Of a DNA stretch of 8,488 bases, positions 7,320 to 8,488 are shown one piece after another. Position numbers and translations under genes: made by a program. This DNA is from Actinomycetota bacterium (GTDB taxonomy: Bacteria; Actinomycetota; Thermoleophilia; Solirubrobacterales; Solirubrobacteraceae), in assembly GCA_009699915.1 (NCBI GenBank), contig WLNG01000051.1:1-8488 (forward strand), in the 5' to 3' direction. Within the stretch, counting starts at the first letter, position 1. Every line of letters begins with the position of its first letter. Below the pieces are notes generated by a model, which saw nothing but the letters and a program-made list of their open reading frames with translations, did not search any database and was not told where the DNA came from.

Positions 7320-7886
7320 TCAGGCTGCTGCGGTCTTCGGGAGCCTGCGCAGCTGTAGGCCACCGGCGAAGAAGACCACGCCACGGGCGATGAAGATGAT
7401 GCCCGCGAGGATCGCCAGCGTGCTCAGGCCGATGCCCGGCCAGACGAGGATCACGATGCCGGCGACGAGATCGAAGATGCCGACGGCGATGTTCGTCGGG
7501 CGGTTCTCCTGCTCTGCGACCGCCGCGACGAAGCGCACGATCCCTGAGAGCACGAGCCAGAGCCCGAGGATGATCACGAGGATGACGAGCGTGTTGAACG
7601 GGTGCTTGACCATGACGATGCCCGCGATCACGCTCAGGACACCGATGATCGCCAGCAGGCCACGCCCCTCGGCGCCCTTGCCGGCGAGGATCGATCCCAC
7701 CACGGCGAAGACTCCGTCTACGAGCAGGAAGATCCCGGCCACGACGGCAAGCGTCACGAGTGAGATTCCAGGCCAAGCGATGAGAATGATGCCTGCCGCA
7801 AGCGCAAGCACTCCGAAGAGCATGAAAATCCACCAGAGACTGCGCAGTTCGCGCAGCCCCTGGGGGATGCTGGTGGTTGTTGCCAT
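7320..7886 (-). CDS. HdeD-family (DUF308) six-helix membrane protein
   Basis: This 188-residue inner-membrane protein has about six hydrophobic helices (17-38, 43-66, 77-93, 98-122, 133-149, 153-177) and a short Arg-rich cytoplasmic-looking end. It consists of three tandem units, each with a P-F/G-I-containing turn followed by a long helix pair: WPGISLVTLAVVAGIFLL (38-55), HPFNTLVILVIILGLWLV (95-112) and WPGIGLSTLAILAGIIFI (149-166). This is the DUF308 repeat of the HdeD family, named for an E. coli acid-resistance membrane protein; the molecular activity is unknown and acid resistance should not be assumed here. ATG 7886 is fixed by GAGGAGG 4 nt upstream; an in-frame GTG/ATG further upstream (to 7928) would add an Arg-rich leader and is rejected. 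It lies 101 nt downstream of typA on the same strand and converges on pgi. Confidence 0.9.
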   Translation of the reverse strand: MATTTSIPQGLRELRSLWWIFMLFGVLALAAGIILIAWPGISLVTLAVVAGIFLLVDGVFAVVGSILAGKGAEGRGLLAIIGVLSVIAGIVMVKHPFNTLVILVIILGLWLVLSGIVRFVAAVAEQENRPTNIAVGIFDLVAGIVILVWPGIGLSTLAILAGIIFIARGVVFFAGGLQLRRLPKTAAA

Positions 7887-7890
7887 GAGT

Positions 7891-7897
7891 CCTCCTC
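7891..7897 (-). promoter_or_regulatory. Strong Shine-Dalgarno (GAGGAGG) of the HdeD gene
   Basis: On the minus strand GAGGAGG lies 4 nt before ATG 7886. It is the best ribosome site in the window and implies good translation. I see no clear TAnnnT box between it and the typA stop, so the promoter is either unusual or located inside typA. Confidence 0.85.
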
Positions 7898-7913
7898 GAC
7901 TGGAAAGTGCGCG

Positions 7914-7930
7914 CCGTGCGGCCCGCACGG
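7914..7930. repeat. 7-bp inverted repeat between typA and the HdeD gene
   Basis: CCGTGCG-GCC-CGCACGG forms a 7-bp stem with a 3-nt loop, 57 nt after the typA stop and 27 nt before the HdeD start. It could be a T-less terminator for typA, a leader hairpin of the HdeD mRNA, or a regulator site. Nothing in the sequence decides between these. Confidence 0.5.
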
Positions 7931-7987
7931 TCCCCGTTCGGCGTGCGGATGCGCGATCCTGCCCAGACCTTGTGGTGGGGGTACGCG

Positions 7988-8488
7988 TCAGGAGGCGCGC
8001 GCGCGGCGGGCGGCCTTCGTGCGGCCCACCTTGTCCAGCACGGCCTTGCGCAGGCGCACCGATTCGGGCGTGACCTCGACGGCCTCGTCATCGCGCAGGA
8101 ACTCGAGGGCCTGATCGAGCGAGAGCAGCTTGGCCGGGACGAGCCGCTCGAGCACGTCACCGGTCGCCGAGCGCATGTTCGTCAGGTGCTTCTCGCGCAC
8201 GGCGTTGACGTCGAGATCCTCCGAGCGGCTGTTCTCGCCGACGATCATTCCTTCATAGAGCTCGTCGCCCGGGGAGACGAAGAGCGTCCCTCGCTCCTGC
8301 AGCGAGGAGAGCGCGAAGCCGGTGGCCTTGCCGCTGCGATCGGCGACCAACGACCCGTTCGGGCGCGTGCGCAGCTCACCGAACCACGGCTCCCAGCCAT
8401 CGAAGACATGGTGGATGAGGCCGGTGCCGCGCGTCTCGGTGAGGAACTCCGTGCGGAAGCCGATCAGGCCGCGCGCCGGGACCAGCAC
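7988..8488 (-). CDS. typA: Translational GTPase TypA/BipA, C-terminal part
   Basis: The 166 visible residues are the C-terminal end of TypA/BipA, an EF-G-like ribosome-binding GTPase of about 610 residues that aids 50S assembly and growth under stress such as cold. The frame is open to the window edge, so the GTPase domain and start are outside. Diagnostic sequence: [20 protein letters not shown] (visible 4-23), [17 protein letters not shown] (39-55), [17 protein letters not shown] (76-92) and KHLTNMRS (100-107), followed by [20 protein letters not shown] (121-140). These match the family-specific C-terminal domain that distinguishes TypA from EF-G and LepA. The basic tail ([11 protein letters not shown]) is normal for the family and may contact rRNA. 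The gene reads toward the HdeD gene, 101 nt away, with a small hairpin in between. Confidence 0.96.
   Translation of the reverse strand: MLVPARGLIGFRTEFLTETRGTGLIHHVFDGWEPWFGELRTRPNGSLVADRSGKATGFALSSLQERGTLFVSPGDELYEGMIVGENSRSEDLDVNAVREKHLTNMRSATGDVLERLVPAKLLSLDQALEFLRDDEAVEVTPESVRLRKAVLDKVGRTKAARRARAS

Overview
This is a GC-rich chromosomal window (roughly 70% G+C by eye) with tightly packed genes, frequent GTG starts, GTGA-type overlaps and TAnnnT-type -10 boxes. The style and the protein families point to an Actinomycetota bacterium. A deep lineage such as Thermoleophilia/Solirubrobacterales is my best guess from the PAP2, MurB and Gnd sequence flavours, but I cannot verify this. I see no rRNA, tRNA, transposon, phage gene, CRISPR array or defence system. 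The content is mostly housekeeping.

Layout. (1) 1-1715, plus strand: the 3' two thirds of a fatty-acid CoA ligase gene, overlapping by 4 nt a 199-residue helical protein of unknown function. (2) 1718-2275, minus strand: a PAP2-family membrane phosphatase, convergent with the unknown gene (2-nt gap). (3) 2276-2320: a 45-nt divergent control region in which both flanking genes seem to have a -10 box 7-8 nt before a GTG start, so both may be leaderless. (4) 2321-3373, plus: murB (peptidoglycan precursor synthesis). (5) 3453-7292, plus: a carbohydrate block of gnd (6-phosphogluconate dehydrogenase, short NAD-type), tal (transaldolase) and pgi (glucose-6-phosphate isomerase). gnd and tal each have a recognisable -10 box and Shine-Dalgarno. 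tal and pgi are separated by 3 nt and are surely co-transcribed. (6) 7276-7304: a perfect 11-bp inverted repeat wrapped around the pgi stop codon, between convergent genes. (7) 7320-7886, minus: an HdeD/DUF308 membrane protein. (8) 7988-8488, minus: the C-terminal part of typA/bipA.

How the genes work together. Gnd yields ribulose-5-phosphate and reduced cofactor from 6-phosphogluconate. Tal returns pentose carbon to fructose-6-phosphate and erythrose-4-phosphate, and Pgi interconverts fructose-6-phosphate and glucose-6-phosphate, which closes a pentose-phosphate cycle. The oxidative entry enzymes (zwf, pgl) are not in the window. MurB and the PAP2 phosphatase share a promoter region and may both serve the cell envelope (the PAP2 substrate is unknown).

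No clearly new biological system is visible. The items most worth a second look are the back-to-back leaderless promoter pair, the direct repeat in the gnd promoter, the 18-bp palindrome just before the tal/pgi junction, the stop-codon hairpin, and the uncharacterised gene coupled to the CoA ligase.
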